Shown here piece after piece: positions 1 to 9,214 of a DNA stretch of 64,000 nt. Positions within the stretch are counted from its first letter, which is position 1, and each line of letters opens with the position of its first letter. Under the pieces are notes generated by a model. It searched no databases. It saw nothing but the letters and a program-made list of their open reading frames with translations, and was not told the DNA's origin. Where the stretch lies: assembly GCF_024343675.1 (NCBI RefSeq), contig NZ_RJUD01000002.1, forward strand, positions 62,001 to 126,000, given 5' to 3'. Both the position numbers and the translations under genes were made by a program. The DNA is from Lacihabitans sp. CS3-21 (GTDB taxonomy: Bacteria; Bacteroidota; Bacteroidia; Cytophagales; Spirosomataceae).

Positions 1-1
1 A

Positions 2-721
2 TACCAAAAAGTCAGACATGCAGGCACCAATATATTTTTCACTGTTACAACTATTTTGGTCAATTTCCCTTTGGCATTTATTTTAGTTAAAAGTTCTGAC
101 TGGGCCGTAGCAAATGATTTTGGGATAATCAATTGGCTACCAAATATGCCGATAATTTTATATGCTATTTTGGGTCTAATGATTTTAGATTTGATAGGAG
201 CATATTTTATACATTGGCTTGAACATCAGGTAAAATGGATGTGGATGTTTCATCTGATTCACCACAGTGACTTGCATGTAGATACAACTTCGGCCAATAG
301 ACATCATCCTGGAGAAAGCGTTTTTAGGTTTATTTTTACAACCATTGCTGTAGTTATAACTGGGGCTCCAATGTGGATGGTTTTTTTGTATCAGTCTCTT
401 TCGGTGGTTTTGTCACAGTTTAATCATGCCAATATTGCATTGCCTAGGTGGCTTGATAAGGCCATCAGTTATGTCATCGTAAGTCCTGATATGCACCATA
501 CTCACCACCATTATACCCAACCCTATACAGACAGTAATTATGGAAACATTTTTGCCTTTTGGGACAGGTTGTTCGGAACTTATAATTTTATTGAAAGAAA
601 AGATATCGTTTATGGCATAGATACCTACATGGATCCCAAAGAGAATGAGCATATTTCTCCTTTATTGAAGATTCCTTTTGAAAGTTATAGACCGCCTGTT
701 GGTGCAAAGTTTGACCATTAA
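2..721 (+). CDS. Sterol desaturase / fatty acid hydroxylase family protein (5' truncated)
   Basis: The reading frame is open to the left edge of the window, so the true start lies outside; an internal TTG at 56 is not a credible start. The visible part is an integral membrane protein with hydrophobic helices around the first 30 codons, codons 45-70 and codons 120-140. Three histidine clusters (HWLEH, HLIHH and DMHHTHHH) are the di-iron ligands typical of the fatty acid hydroxylase/sterol desaturase superfamily, which uses O2 to hydroxylate or desaturate lipid carbon chains at the membrane. The substrate cannot be told from sequence; Bacteroidota members act on carotenoids, sterol-like lipids or fatty acids. 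A strong terminator follows at once. Confidence 0.85.
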   Translation, partial: YQKVRHAGTNIFFTVTTILVNFPLAFILVKSSDWAVANDFGIINWLPNMPIILYAILGLMILDLIGAYFIHWLEHQVKWMWMFHLIHHSDLHVDTTSANRHHPGESVFRFIFTTIAVVITGAPMWMVFLYQSLSVVLSQFNHANIALPRWLDKAISYVIVSPDMHHTHHHYTQPYTDSNYGNIFAFWDRLFGTYNFIERKDIVYGIDTYMDPKENEHISPLLKIPFESYRPPVGAKFDH

Positions 722-745
722 AAGAGGCGAAAGCCTCTTTTTTTT
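721..745 (+). terminator. Rho-independent terminator of the desaturase gene
   Basis: A perfect 8-bp stem (AAAGAGGC at 721-728 with GCCTCTTT at 733-740) closes a GAAA tetraloop and is followed by a run of T to 745. It begins immediately after the stop codon. Confidence 0.9.
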
Positions 746-980
746 GATGAATATTTAAGTCAGATCACACCAAATTCTAGAAATATCAAACTGATTAATT
801 ATTTATTCCAATAAATATTAACATTTTCCGCCAGCAGCTAAACTTGTTTTTTTGAAAGAGTGAAGACTGAAATCATGCAATAAATCATAATTTTCGAAAA
901 CAAAGGTCATTCTTTTTTTTTGATGTTTTAGGGACATTTATATCCAAAAGTGGTTCAATAGTATTCTAAATAATAATATC

Positions 981-1808
981 ATGAAAAAGATTTTAGTACC
1001 GACCGATTTTAGTGAAATAGCCAATAAAGCATTAGAAGTGGCAGTAGAAATCGCAAAGAAAATAGAGGCAAGAATTGAGTTGTTAAATGTAAAAGTTTAC
1101 CCTACATCCGATGTTGGGGCCTATTATTCTTTGTATGGTGCGTCTGGTGTCTCTATTGACGATGCTTGGGGAGAAATTTTGGTAATAGCCAAACAGGAAA
1201 TGAAAGAATTAATCAGTAAATATCCTGAGGTCAAAATAAAATCATTGATAGAAGAAACCAGTGAGCATTTTGTGGAATCTGTTTTAGACCATAAGGCAGA
1301 TTTGATAGTGATGGGATCAAATGGTGCTGATGGTTTTAAAGAATTTTTTATGGGCTCTAATAGTGAGGAGGTAGTCAGGATGGCAACTTGTCCTGTTTTA
1401 GTTATAAAGGATGCTAAAGACGATTTTAAACCCAAAAAAGTGGTTTTCGCGGTGGATTTAATTCATGAAGAATTTATCAAAAAAGCTATTCTAAATCTTC
1501 CACTTGAAAACGCGGAGTTTCACTTTTTGCATGTAGACGACGGCAATAGGAAAGTGGATTATCTAGAAGCCGAAGCTAAAATGCATAAATTGGCAGAAAA
1601 ATATAGCCTCAAAAACTGTAAGTTTGAAATTTTCAATGCAAACACCATAGAGGATGGGATTCTTGAGTATGCAGATGCAGAACACGCTGATTTAATTGTG
1701 ATGTACACACATGGAAGGACAGGTATAGCCCATTTTTTTAAGGGAAGTATTGCAGAATCGGTAGTTAACCATGCAAAATGTTCTGTATTTACGAATGTAG
1801 AAAATTAA
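981..1808 (+). CDS. Tandem-domain universal stress protein (UspA family)
   Basis: A 275-residue cytoplasmic protein made of two Usp domains, roughly residues 1-140 and 145-275, each with the alpha/beta nucleotide-binding fold. It starts with the typical MKKILVPTDFS strand and loop. The first domain has the full ATP-binding pattern G-x2-G-x9-G-S (MGSNG ... MGSNS). In the second domain (YTHGRTG ... KGS) the first glycine is replaced by Tyr, so ATP binding there may be weaker. The family is induced in starvation and stress; the partner is unknown. It is a single gene, followed by a terminator. Confidence 0.93.
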   Translation: MKKILVPTDFSEIANKALEVAVEIAKKIEARIELLNVKVYPTSDVGAYYSLYGASGVSIDDAWGEILVIAKQEMKELISKYPEVKIKSLIEETSEHFVESVLDHKADLIVMGSNGADGFKEFFMGSNSEEVVRMATCPVLVIKDAKDDFKPKKVVFAVDLIHEEFIKKAILNLPLENAEFHFLHVDDGNRKVDYLEAEAKMHKLAEKYSLKNCKFEIFNANTIEDGILEYADAEHADLIVMYTHGRTGIAHFFKGSIAESVVNHAKCSVFTNVEN

Positions 1809-1833
1809 TAATTTAAATTGAGTGTTTGTTCAG

Positions 1834-1865
1834 ATGTGGGTCTTTAGTCAAGGCTCACATTTTTT
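1834..1865 (+). terminator. Terminator after the universal stress protein
   Basis: A stem pairs 1834-1840 with 1854-1860 (one G-T pair), with a short inner CTT/AAG stem, followed by five T. It lies about 25 nt after the Usp stop codon. Confidence 0.7.
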
Positions 1866-1913
1866 ATTTGATTTTCTTAGGTAAATTTTCTCAAATAAAA
1901 CAGAATTATCTAA

Positions 1914-1939
1914 TTGTATGATGGAATAATGTAATTTTG
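1914..1939 (+). promoter_or_regulatory. Possible Bacteroidota-type promoter of the KAS III-like gene
   Basis: TAATTTTG at 1932-1939 matches the -7 consensus TAnnTTTG. A TTG at 1914-1916 is a poorer -33 candidate because the 15-nt spacer is shorter than usual. It lies about 40 nt before the start codon. Confidence 0.35.
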
Positions 1940-1978
1940 TGTAATTGTTGAATCAAATACCATCAAACAGACACCATT

Positions 1979-3046
1979 TTGAAAACTAAAATAGTAGCTA
2001 CAGGTACACAAATGCCTGAAAGAAGAATACCTAATTCATATTTTTTAGATCGAAATTTTTTGACTGAAGACGGCTCCCCAATGCCAAAGTCTACCGAAGA
2101 AATGGTGGCCAAATTGGAGCAGATTACGGGTATAAAGGAAAGAGGATATATTTCAGAAACGGGTGATTCTGTGCCATTAATGGCCGCTGCATGCGAAAAT
2201 GCACTGGCAGAATGGGGCAAAGATAGAAACCTGATTGATGGAATAATTGTGGCTCATAACGCAGGAAACATGCTGGAAGGACGTGATGGTTTTCATACCG
2301 TACCCAATATGGCCGCTCTTTTAAAGAACAAATTAGCCATTTCTAATCACGAATGCTTTGCTTACGACATACTTTTTGGCTGTCCCGGTTGGTTGCAAGG
2401 TATCATACAAGCTCATCAAGCCATTCAAATGGGAGATGCTAAAAATGTATTGGTGGTAGGATTGGAGGTTGCCTCAAGATTGATGGATCCGCATGATTTG
2501 GATTCGATGATATTAGCGGATGGTTGTGGAGCAACAATTGTCACTGCTGGAAACAACGATGAAGCTGCAGGTATCATTTCTTATGCTACCTATTCTCATG
2601 CCCAAGAGGATATTTCATGTATATATTTGGCCAAATCTTACAACAAGGATTTGAAAGCCCCAACGCTTTTCAAAATGAATGGAAAAGATGTTTACAAATA
2701 TGCAACAGTATGGGTGCCAAAAGTTATCAAAGCGGCTCTTGATAAAGCTGGTTTGACAGCATCAGATGTCGATATGTTTTTGTTCCACCAAGCGAACGGT
2801 AAAATGCTTCATGCTTTTGCCAATAATTTGGCACAAATGTATGGTTTAGAAGGCCTTTCTTTCGATGGAAAAATACCGACGACAATAGAGTTTACTGGTA
2901 ATACTTCCGTAGCTACCATTCCTACTATGTTAGATTTGATTAGAAAGCATGATTTGGGAAATTACGAGATCACGCCCGGAATGAAGGTGGTTTTTGCCTC
3001 AGTAGGAGCGGGCATGCACTGCAACGCCATGGTTTATCAGTTTTAA
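1979..3046 (+). CDS. 3-oxoacyl-ACP synthase III (KAS III) family protein
   Basis: A thiolase-fold condensing enzyme of 355 residues. The catalytic triad is clear: Cys135 in FGCPGW, His270 in FLFHQANGKM and Asn308 in FTGNTS. KAS III enzymes condense an acyl-CoA starter with malonyl-ACP; family relatives also make head-to-head hydrocarbons or other lipids. At 355 residues it is longer than housekeeping FabH (about 320), and its N-terminal region resembles the KAS III-like paralogues common in Bacteroidota, so I do not call it fabH. The start is a TTG at 1979, chosen because the next ATG (residue 12) would remove the first beta strand. The alpha/beta hydrolase gene follows after 3 bp, so the two are probably co-transcribed. 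Confidence 0.88.
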   Translation: MKTKIVATGTQMPERRIPNSYFLDRNFLTEDGSPMPKSTEEMVAKLEQITGIKERGYISETGDSVPLMAAACENALAEWGKDRNLIDGIIVAHNAGNMLEGRDGFHTVPNMAALLKNKLAISNHECFAYDILFGCPGWLQGIIQAHQAIQMGDAKNVLVVGLEVASRLMDPHDLDSMILADGCGATIVTAGNNDEAAGIISYATYSHAQEDISCIYLAKSYNKDLKAPTLFKMNGKDVYKYATVWVPKVIKAALDKAGLTASDVDMFLFHQANGKMLHAFANNLAQMYGLEGLSFDGKIPTTIEFTGNTSVATIPTMLDLIRKHDLGNYEITPGMKVVFASVGAGMHCNAMVYQF

Positions 3047-3049
3047 ATT

Positions 3050-4009
3050 ATGTCAATCGAATTCAAGCCGCCTTTTTTTCAACTGAATGGTCATATGCAA
3101 ACCATTTACCCAAGTTTGTTCAGAAAAATCCCTGTCCCATACCAGCGAGAAAGGATTACACTTCCGGATGGCGACTTCTTAGATTTAGACTGGGTGAAGA
3201 CTGGCAGTAAAAAGCTTATGATAGCCACACATGGGCTGGAAGGCGATTCTACAAGACATTATGTGACAGGTATGGTTGAGAAGTTTAACAAAAATGGCTT
3301 TGATGGATTGGGCTGGAACTCAAGAAGTTGTAGCGGAGAAATTAATAGATTACCCAGATTTTATCACCATGGAGATGCTGGAGATTTAAAACATGTAGTC
3401 GAATATGCCATTTCTTTGGGCTATGAAGAGGTATTTTTAGCGGGTTTTAGCATGGGCGGAAGTCTGACGCTTAGGCTTTTAGGAGAATATTCGTCTAATA
3501 TTCCTTCACAAATAAAAGGAGCCGTTGTTGCTTCAGTTCCCTTGGATTTGCCTACCTCTGTAGCTGAGTTGGACAAACCTGGAAAAAGATTTTACATGAA
3601 TCGTTTCCTGAAAAAATTGGGAAAAAAGCTCGAACAAAAAGCTCGAATGTTTCCAGAAAATAAGCTTTTGAGTGTTGATAATTATTGGACAGAGGTCAAG
3701 AATTTTGAGGTTTTTGATAACCGATACACAGCACCACTTCACGGATATGAAAATGCCCAAGATTTTTACAGAAAGGCATCTTCTAAACCTCTTTTAAAAG
3801 ATATCTGTGTTCCTGCTTTGATTATTCAATCTGTGAATGATCCGTTTTTAAGTCCAGAATGTTTGGATGTAAAAGGAGCTGAAAATAACGAAAATATAAC
3901 CCTAAAACTTACTCAAAATGGTGGCCATGTTGGTTTTATGATTAAAGGCCAAAAGCACAGTTTGGTCGAAGACTTGGGCTGGGATTTTTATTCACAATTG
4001 AAAAAATAA
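3050..4009 (+). CDS. Alpha/beta fold hydrolase, YheT-like
   Basis: A 319-residue protein of the YheT/EMB8 branch of alpha/beta hydrolases (COG0429 type). The nucleophile elbow is GFSMGG with Ser134; the oxyanion region is ATHGLEGDSTRHY near residue 60. An Asp in the QSVNDPF segment and a His in GGHVGF near the C-terminus complete the triad. The family are predicted esterases or lipases of unknown natural substrate. It begins 3 bp after the KAS III-like gene, which suggests that the pair makes and trims one acyl product; that link is inference. It ends in a bidirectional terminator. Confidence 0.88.
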   Translation: MSIEFKPPFFQLNGHMQTIYPSLFRKIPVPYQRERITLPDGDFLDLDWVKTGSKKLMIATHGLEGDSTRHYVTGMVEKFNKNGFDGLGWNSRSCSGEINRLPRFYHHGDAGDLKHVVEYAISLGYEEVFLAGFSMGGSLTLRLLGEYSSNIPSQIKGAVVASVPLDLPTSVAELDKPGKRFYMNRFLKKLGKKLEQKARMFPENKLLSVDNYWTEVKNFEVFDNRYTAPLHGYENAQDFYRKASSKPLLKDICVPALIIQSVNDPFLSPECLDVKGAENNENITLKLTQNGGHVGFMIKGQKHSLVEDLGWDFYSQLKK

Positions 4010-4040
4010 AAGACACCTTCAAATAATGAAAGTGTCTTTT
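4008..4040. terminator. Bidirectional terminator between convergent genes
   Basis: AAAAGACAC (4008-4016) pairs with GTGTCTTTT (4032-4040). The hairpin starts with A and ends with T runs, so it can stop transcription from both the hydrolase on the plus strand and the receptor on the minus strand. Confidence 0.8.
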
Positions 4041-4102
4041 AATTTCCTCAAATTTTTACCCTACTTAATACTCCTCATTTGGATAAGGGGCAATTTTTTT
4101 CA

Positions 4103-6568
4103 TTACCCTTGTCCGCCGCCAGCTCTACTTTTTAAATCGTCTGTTGCCGTGCTTCTTCTTCTCGCACTTTTCACGTTTTGATTTCCGAAGTTATACGTGA
4201 AGCTCAGTGTTGCTCTACGACTCGACCAACGGTTGGTTACTGCCAAGTCAATGTTTTGGTAGTCAATTTTTCCATTGAAAAACGAAGTCAAGAACATGTC
4301 ATTAACATTCAATTTTAATCTCGCTTTTTTGTTAAGTACTTTTTGTACACCAGCATTTACTGCATATTGAGGTTTTACGGCTTTTATGATTCCGAAAACA
4401 TTTGGTGAGTTATACCACATGTTGGCTTCTGCTGACCAGCCTTTTTTGAATGAGAAAGTGTTGCCAGTATAAAAGTTATAAGCAAACTGGCCAATATCTA
4501 AAACGCCGCCCGATACTTCACTATCTCTGAATCTGTTATAATATCCACTGATGTTGTTGTTCATGGTCCACCATTTTCTTACCGTCACCGGGAATGAAAT
4601 ATTTACTGAGAAATTCTCTACTTTTTCTAAGTTTGTCGTTGTTTGGAAGGTCTTCCTAGTGTCGTCTTCCTGTTCTATGATATCAAACATATTGTCTTTT
4701 GTAAACGAATAACCAAATCCTATCGAAGAAGCACCTTTGTAGGAGTAAGTAAATTCTGCGTTGTCTGTAAATTGCGGATTCAAGAACTCATTACCTTTTT
4801 GGAAAGTATAAGGGTCTAAGAAAAACAAGAAAGGGTTAAGCTGCTGATAGTTAGGTCTGCCAATCCTACGGCTATAAGTATATCTTGTAGCGTGCTTTTC
4901 GCTTATATTGTGGTTGATAAACAAAGTAGGGAAAAGGCTTAGATATTCCTTTGGAACCACTTTGTTGAGCGTTAAAGAATTGCCCTCAGAGATGGTATAT
5001 TCTGCTCTTAAGCCCGATTGAATTCCAACTTTTTTCCATTGTTTTCCATAGTTTACATATGCGGCATTTACAAATTCTTTATACACAAAATGGTTGGTTT
5101 TTCCTTCGTCATTTACCCATTTGTTGTCAAACAATTGTTCAAAAACAAAGTCATTGTCTGTTTTTACATAACTCGATTTAGCTCCAAAATCAACCTTTGC
5201 TTTGTTTTTGGTAGGTAATGAAAAATCAAATTTGGCCGCATAAATGTCTATAATTGTGGAAGTTGGGTTTCGTTGAATTTGATTTTCAGTTAGTTTATTG
5301 TTGGCATCAAAAAACTTGTTTTCAAAATCAGAAAGTGAGGTATTGTTGAAGCCACTGTAGTCCAAATCAACTGTCAGCTCTTTACCTTTGTCGTTAAAAT
5401 TGTGTTTGAGGTTCATGTTGGCCGTGATATTGAAATTCGCATTGTCATTTTTAGAACTCGGAATCAAGCTACTCGCTGTTCTAACATCATTTTTTATTTC
5501 TACAATATTGGTAAGGCCCGAATTAATACCACTTCCTTCCCAATTATTTGCATCTAGCATGGCTCCTAGGGTAGTTTTGCTGCTGAGGAAATAATCTGCA
5601 CCAATTTTTCCATTTGTAAAAATTCCACTTCCGTTTCTTTTCGAACTTTGGTTGAATTCGCTTCTCAATCCTTCATAATTTGTTGACCTTATCAAAGTAT
5701 TATCATTATACCAAGTGTTTTTTCCTGGATTTATGTTTCCATATAAATTCCACTTTTTGTTGCGGTGGTTAAGACTTAAATTGGTAGATAACCTATACAA
5801 ATCATTTGGAGCATTTGGCAAAAATGTATTTCCAGCAGACACGGTTAATGTTCCATTTGTTCCAAAAGAAAGATTTTTCTTAAGTTTTATGTTGATAATT
5901 CCAGAATTGCCTTGTGCGTCATACTTTGACGACGGATTTGTAATGATTTCAATAGAAGCCACTTGCTCACTGTTTAGATTAGACAAGAACTGAATCAAAG
6001 CTTCGCTTGATAAAAAATTCCTACGACCGTCAATCATTACTAGAACACCATCTTTGTTTTTTAGTTTCAATGCGTTATTTTGTCTATCCACCACCACGCC
6101 AGGAGATTTTTCTAGAATTTCAAGAAGTGTATTTCCTGAGGCTACAATGCTATTTTCCACATTGACAACGGTTTTGTCGATCTGTTGTTCAATAAATGGC
6201 TTTTTGGCCGTAACGCTCACTTCTTTAAGTAATTGGGTTTGAAGTGTCAACTTTATAGGTTCAAACTTAAAACTTGGATTTGCTTCGTTCAAAATAAACT
6301 TTGGTGTGTAAATTTCACCGTAACCCACCATCGAAATTTTCAATAAATAGTTATTGAAACTTGCATTTTCGATGAGAAATTTGCCATCAATGTCTGATGT
6401 TACTGCTTTTGCTAGCGTGCTGTCTTTAGCTTTTAGTAGTAATACATTGGTAAAAGGGAGAATCTCAGATTTTTCATCCAAAACAACACCACTGACTGAC
6501 CCAGAATTTTGGGCAAAAGAATTCATAGTTGCCAATAAGGCAAAAGTTAATTGTAATAGCTTTTTCAT
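4103..6568 (-). CDS. Outer-membrane beta-barrel receptor with carboxypeptidase-regulatory-like domain (TonB-dependent receptor superfamily)
   Basis: An 821-residue exported protein. Residues 1-19 are a signal peptide ending in NSFAQ. Residues about 22-110 form a carboxypeptidase D-like (CarboxypepD_reg) domain, followed by a plug-like region (VVNVENSIVASGNTLLEILEKSPG ... VMIDGRR) at about 130-230 and a long beta-barrel of the OMP_b-brl_3 type. It probably binds and imports a ligand across the outer membrane or acts as a receptor. No SusD-like partner is next to it, so it is not a standard polysaccharide-utilisation pair. The C-terminus is an unusual Arg/Ser- and Gly-rich tail rather than an aromatic barrel end. 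The substrate is unknown. Confidence 0.87.
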   Translation of the reverse strand: MKKLLQLTFALLATMNSFAQNSGSVSGVVLDEKSEILPFTNVLLLKAKDSTLAKAVTSDIDGKFLIENASFNNYLLKISMVGYGEIYTPKFILNEANPSFKFEPIKLTLQTQLLKEVSVTAKKPFIEQQIDKTVVNVENSIVASGNTLLEILEKSPGVVVDRQNNALKLKNKDGVLVMIDGRRNFLSSEALIQFLSNLNSEQVASIEIITNPSSKYDAQGNSGIINIKLKKNLSFGTNGTLTVSAGNTFLPNAPNDLYRLSTNLSLNHRNKKWNLYGNINPGKNTWYNDNTLIRSTNYEGLRSEFNQSSKRNGSGIFTNGKIGADYFLSSKTTLGAMLDANNWEGSGINSGLTNIVEIKNDVRTASSLIPSSKNDNANFNITANMNLKHNFNDKGKELTVDLDYSGFNNTSLSDFENKFFDANNKLTENQIQRNPTSTIIDIYAAKFDFSLPTKNKAKVDFGAKSSYVKTDNDFVFEQLFDNKWVNDEGKTNHFVYKEFVNAAYVNYGKQWKKVGIQSGLRAEYTISEGNSLTLNKVVPKEYLSLFPTLFINHNISEKHATRYTYSRRIGRPNYQQLNPFLFFLDPYTFQKGNEFLNPQFTDNAEFTYSYKGASSIGFGYSFTKDNMFDIIEQEDDTRKTFQTTTNLEKVENFSVNISFPVTVRKWWTMNNNISGYYNRFRDSEVSGGVLDIGQFAYNFYTGNTFSFKKGWSAEANMWYNSPNVFGIIKAVKPQYAVNAGVQKVLNKKARLKLNVNDMFLTSFFNGKIDYQNIDLAVTNRWSSRRATLSFTYNFGNQNVKSARRRSTATDDLKSRAGGGQG

Positions 6569-6897
6569 TTTTTTAGTTCTTGTCTTTTGTAATAGCTTCT
6601 TTTTTCAATGCAAACTTAATAGTAATATGTTATGCAAAGTAGTGGTTTATACACAAGTGGTTTTTTTTCTTGTATGAGCGGTTTTTGCTATATGGATGCA
6701 GTAAATAGGGGAGAAGTTGCATGGGGACTTAAATTCTTTTGGAAGTTACCTACTTCGAATACTAATAGATTTGATTTTTTTGGAGGTATGAGAAATTTTC
6801 CTCAAACAATGACCAAGAGGTTTATTCTTTATCTAATTTAACTTTAATGGGGGCCTTTAAATAGTTCTAAAAAGACTATTTGTAATTTTTGATTCTT
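6569..6897. other. Intergenic region, 329 bp
   Basis: The spacer lies between two minus-strand genes. It holds the likely promoter of the outer-membrane receptor (6611-6638) and a weak 7-bp hairpin at 6859-6881 after the CHU_C gene. A plus-strand open frame here (6632-6841) has no recognisable protein features and is not called. Nothing else is seen. Confidence 0.5.
6611..6638 (-). promoter_or_regulatory. Bacteroidota-type promoter of the outer-membrane receptor
   Basis: On the minus strand, TAAGTTTG (6618-6611) matches TAnnTTTG, and a TTTG -33 box (6638-6635) lies 16 nt upstream of it. The start codon is about 43 nt downstream. Confidence 0.55.
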
Positions 6898-8640
6898 TTA
6901 CCGAAGAAGATTAATCGGTCCTTTAAATTGTTCTATTGAACCATCCAACAGTTGGGCTTTGGCCACGAAGGAATAAAGTCCTGCTGCCAATTCTCTGCCG
7001 TCTTTTTTACCATCCCATCCAAAGTTTTCATCTGAAACAGGAATATTCTCTGTAATAAAAACCTGTTCTCCCCAACGGTCAAACACAATAAGGCTGAGGA
7101 TTTTAGCGACACATTTACTCCCCAAACCAAAGAATTTAGCATTTAATGGGTCTGAATTTGGTGAAAATGAATCAGGAAAATGGACTGTGCAGGGAACAAC
7201 TTTGATAGAAGTCGTATCTGTGCGTTTGCAAAGTCCTGTTTGACTGACTGTCTCAAAATAGAAGTTTTGGTCAAAAATCGGCTCTAAAGTTATATTATGA
7301 CAAGCGTTGCACAGTTCTTGCGTAGCACTTAGCCACCTGGTAGAGCCTTCAACACCCGTTATTGTTTCACCAACTAGCATAATGGGGTCGCCTATTGTAA
7401 TACTTTGGTTTTCAGTTGCTTTTATCTCTAATTTTTCGAAATTTACATTCGCATTCACAATAGAATCGCATTTACCTGCTCGCTGAATTCTGATACGATA
7501 GTTTCCGCTGGTTTTAATTATACTGTCTCGGATGGTCACACTTTCACCCTCACATTTGTTAAAAATGGCGTTTATTTTTGGTACGGTATTTACCAAAAGG
7601 TCGAGATTTACGGTGCTATCACAAATTCCTCCTCTTGATATTATTTTGGTATAGTTTCCTGTAGTTTTATATACTTCGTCGTCTATTTTGAAATTTTCTC
7701 CATCACAAATTGCCTCTTTCAGGTTGGTATTTGTAGTTTTAAACGGTACGGTATAATAAAGCGAGAAATTACAAGCAGCATCTAAACTTGAAAAAGGCGT
7801 TATAGTAACCTTAAAAGGCTCACCCAGAACTGCTTGTGCCGAAAGTGCTTTGTTTTGGCTTCCATTACTCCATTGGTATTTTTCAAAGCCATCAGGTGCT
7901 AAAAGTGTCATTTTCCCATTGATATCGGGGCATACAGAGGCTTGCTTTATTTCTGATTTTAAAAGTTCGGCATCGAAATAGGCATATCCAAAATGGCCTT
8001 GACCAGTGCAGCCATGGGCGGTTACTTCTACTTTTAGGGTTTTTCCAACGTGTTGTCTCAAATCTATTGCACCGGTTGTCCAATTTTTGTATTCTATGTC
8101 GCCTTGGACTTTAAACCCTGCCAAAAGATTGCCTTCAAGTTGTACATCAAAGTCACCACAGGTAATTTGTGTACCTGCCAAGTCTGTAATTTTTAATGAA
8201 AAACCTGGCTTCTGAGGTTGACTGTGGCGATTAACATCCTCCTGAAGCAAAACCGCAAAATGGTATTGAAATAAAGTATGATCTGCCGTGATTTTGAATG
8301 TTGTTGAGGCTCTTTCCCAGGTATTTCCATTTACTGTTTTTCCTATTCTCATGGCGTAATTTCCCTCCTTACTCACCATCGGAATGGCTTCCATATTGAT
8401 TTTTGGGTCGTTACCTTGAGATTTGGAAACAATCAAATGACGGTCTTGAATCGTTCCGTTTTGGCTATTTTGATATTCAATTCGGTTGTTGATCAATTTT
8501 ACATTTCCATAGCTAAGCGTCCAACCTTCAAATGTACCTTTTTCAAAACCTAAATTATTGGTATTATCCACCTGACCATATCCAACTAGGTAAGGTAATA
8601 TTAGACACAAAGTGCCACACATTTTCAGAAATGTGTTCAT
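6898..8640 (-). CDS. Secreted protein with CHU_C (gliding motility-associated, type IX secretion type B) C-terminal domain
   Basis: A 580-residue exported protein with a signal peptide at residues 1-22 (ending VGYGQ). The N-terminal half (about 25-230) looks like a jelly-roll lectin-like beta domain. Residues about 290-410 hold two cysteine-containing segments with similar phrasing (ICDSTVNLDLLVNT and KCDSIVNANVNF), suggesting a repeated module. The last 90 residues are the CHU_C domain: FPDSFSPNSD, then VFDRWGEQVF, GWDGKKDGRELAAGLYSF and a final PINLLR. CHU_C domains direct proteins through the type IX system to the surface or medium. The passenger's target is unknown; it may be an adhesin. 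It appears to be a single gene. Confidence 0.88.
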   Translation of the reverse strand: MNTFLKMCGTLCLILPYLVGYGQVDNTNNLGFEKGTFEGWTLSYGNVKLINNRIEYQNSQNGTIQDRHLIVSKSQGNDPKINMEAIPMVSKEGNYAMRIGKTVNGNTWERASTTFKITADHTLFQYHFAVLLQEDVNRHSQPQKPGFSLKITDLAGTQITCGDFDVQLEGNLLAGFKVQGDIEYKNWTTGAIDLRQHVGKTLKVEVTAHGCTGQGHFGYAYFDAELLKSEIKQASVCPDINGKMTLLAPDGFEKYQWSNGSQNKALSAQAVLGEPFKVTITPFSSLDAACNFSLYYTVPFKTTNTNLKEAICDGENFKIDDEVYKTTGNYTKIISRGGICDSTVNLDLLVNTVPKINAIFNKCEGESVTIRDSIIKTSGNYRIRIQRAGKCDSIVNANVNFEKLEIKATENQSITIGDPIMLVGETITGVEGSTRWLSATQELCNACHNITLEPIFDQNFYFETVSQTGLCKRTDTTSIKVVPCTVHFPDSFSPNSDPLNAKFFGLGSKCVAKILSLIVFDRWGEQVFITENIPVSDENFGWDGKKDGRELAAGLYSFVAKAQLLDGSIEQFKGPINLLR

Positions 8641-8794
8641 GGTTTCAGGTTAGGTAATTAAGTAGTATACAAGCAATTACGAATATAAGTATTATTTCGT
8701 TGCTTTAAAAATAGAAGGATATAAATTTATAATACGGATAGCCACCGAATTCCTTTTTTAGACTTCGGTTTAAGTAATTTGAATATGAAAGGCT

Positions 8795-9214
8795 CTATTT
8801 CAAATCCTCCCCAAACTTATCGTCAAATGAGAAACTATGAATTTGCCAACTGTTGTTGGGTTTGTAAAATTCAAAATCGAAGCGGATAGGTTGACGGTCG
8901 TACCTGCCTATATAAGTAAGAAAAAGGTAATTTTCCCCAATTTTTTTCTCCTTTACTAGTTCGTAACCGTAAAATTTTCCTACAAAGTCGAGGGTCAAGC
9001 CATCTAACTGAGTTTTCAGCCCAGATATAGCATCTGCGGAAAACTCCATCCATCTGTTGGAGGCATAGAGGTTGTCTATGGATTTAGCTACACCCAGCGA
9101 TTGGTATTCTTTAAAGAATTTTTCTGCAGTGCTTTTTGGCGTGATTTGGCCAAAAGATGGGAAACTGAACATCAGTAATCCGGAAATTAAAGTTTTAATA
9201 ATGAGTGTTTTCAT
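8795..9214 (-). CDS. Small exported protein, unknown function
   Basis: A 139-residue protein with a clear signal peptide (cleavage after SFPSFGQ, about residue 22). The mature part, from TPKSTAEKFFKEYQSLG to the C-terminus, has the length and alternating alpha-then-beta pattern of small NTF2-like or DUF4019-like periplasmic proteins, but no diagnostic motif. Its start overlaps the stop of the upstream DUF3592 gene by 4 bp, so translation is likely coupled. It is the last gene of the exported-protein run that begins near 12.2 kb. Confidence 0.75.
   Translation of the reverse strand: MKTLIIKTLISGLLMFSFPSFGQITPKSTAEKFFKEYQSLGVAKSIDNLYASNRWMEFSADAISGLKTQLDGLTLDFVGKFYGYELVKEKKIGENYLFLTYIGRYDRQPIRFDFEFYKPNNSWQIHSFSFDDKFGEDLK

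Noticed and set aside
4103-6568. SusC/SusD polysaccharide-utilisation locus
   Set aside because: No SusD-like gene or glycosidase is adjacent, and the barrel is of a different type.
6632-6841. Plus-strand open frame of 69 codons
   Set aside because: It overlaps the promoter of the receptor gene, has biased aromatic content and no protein-like pattern.
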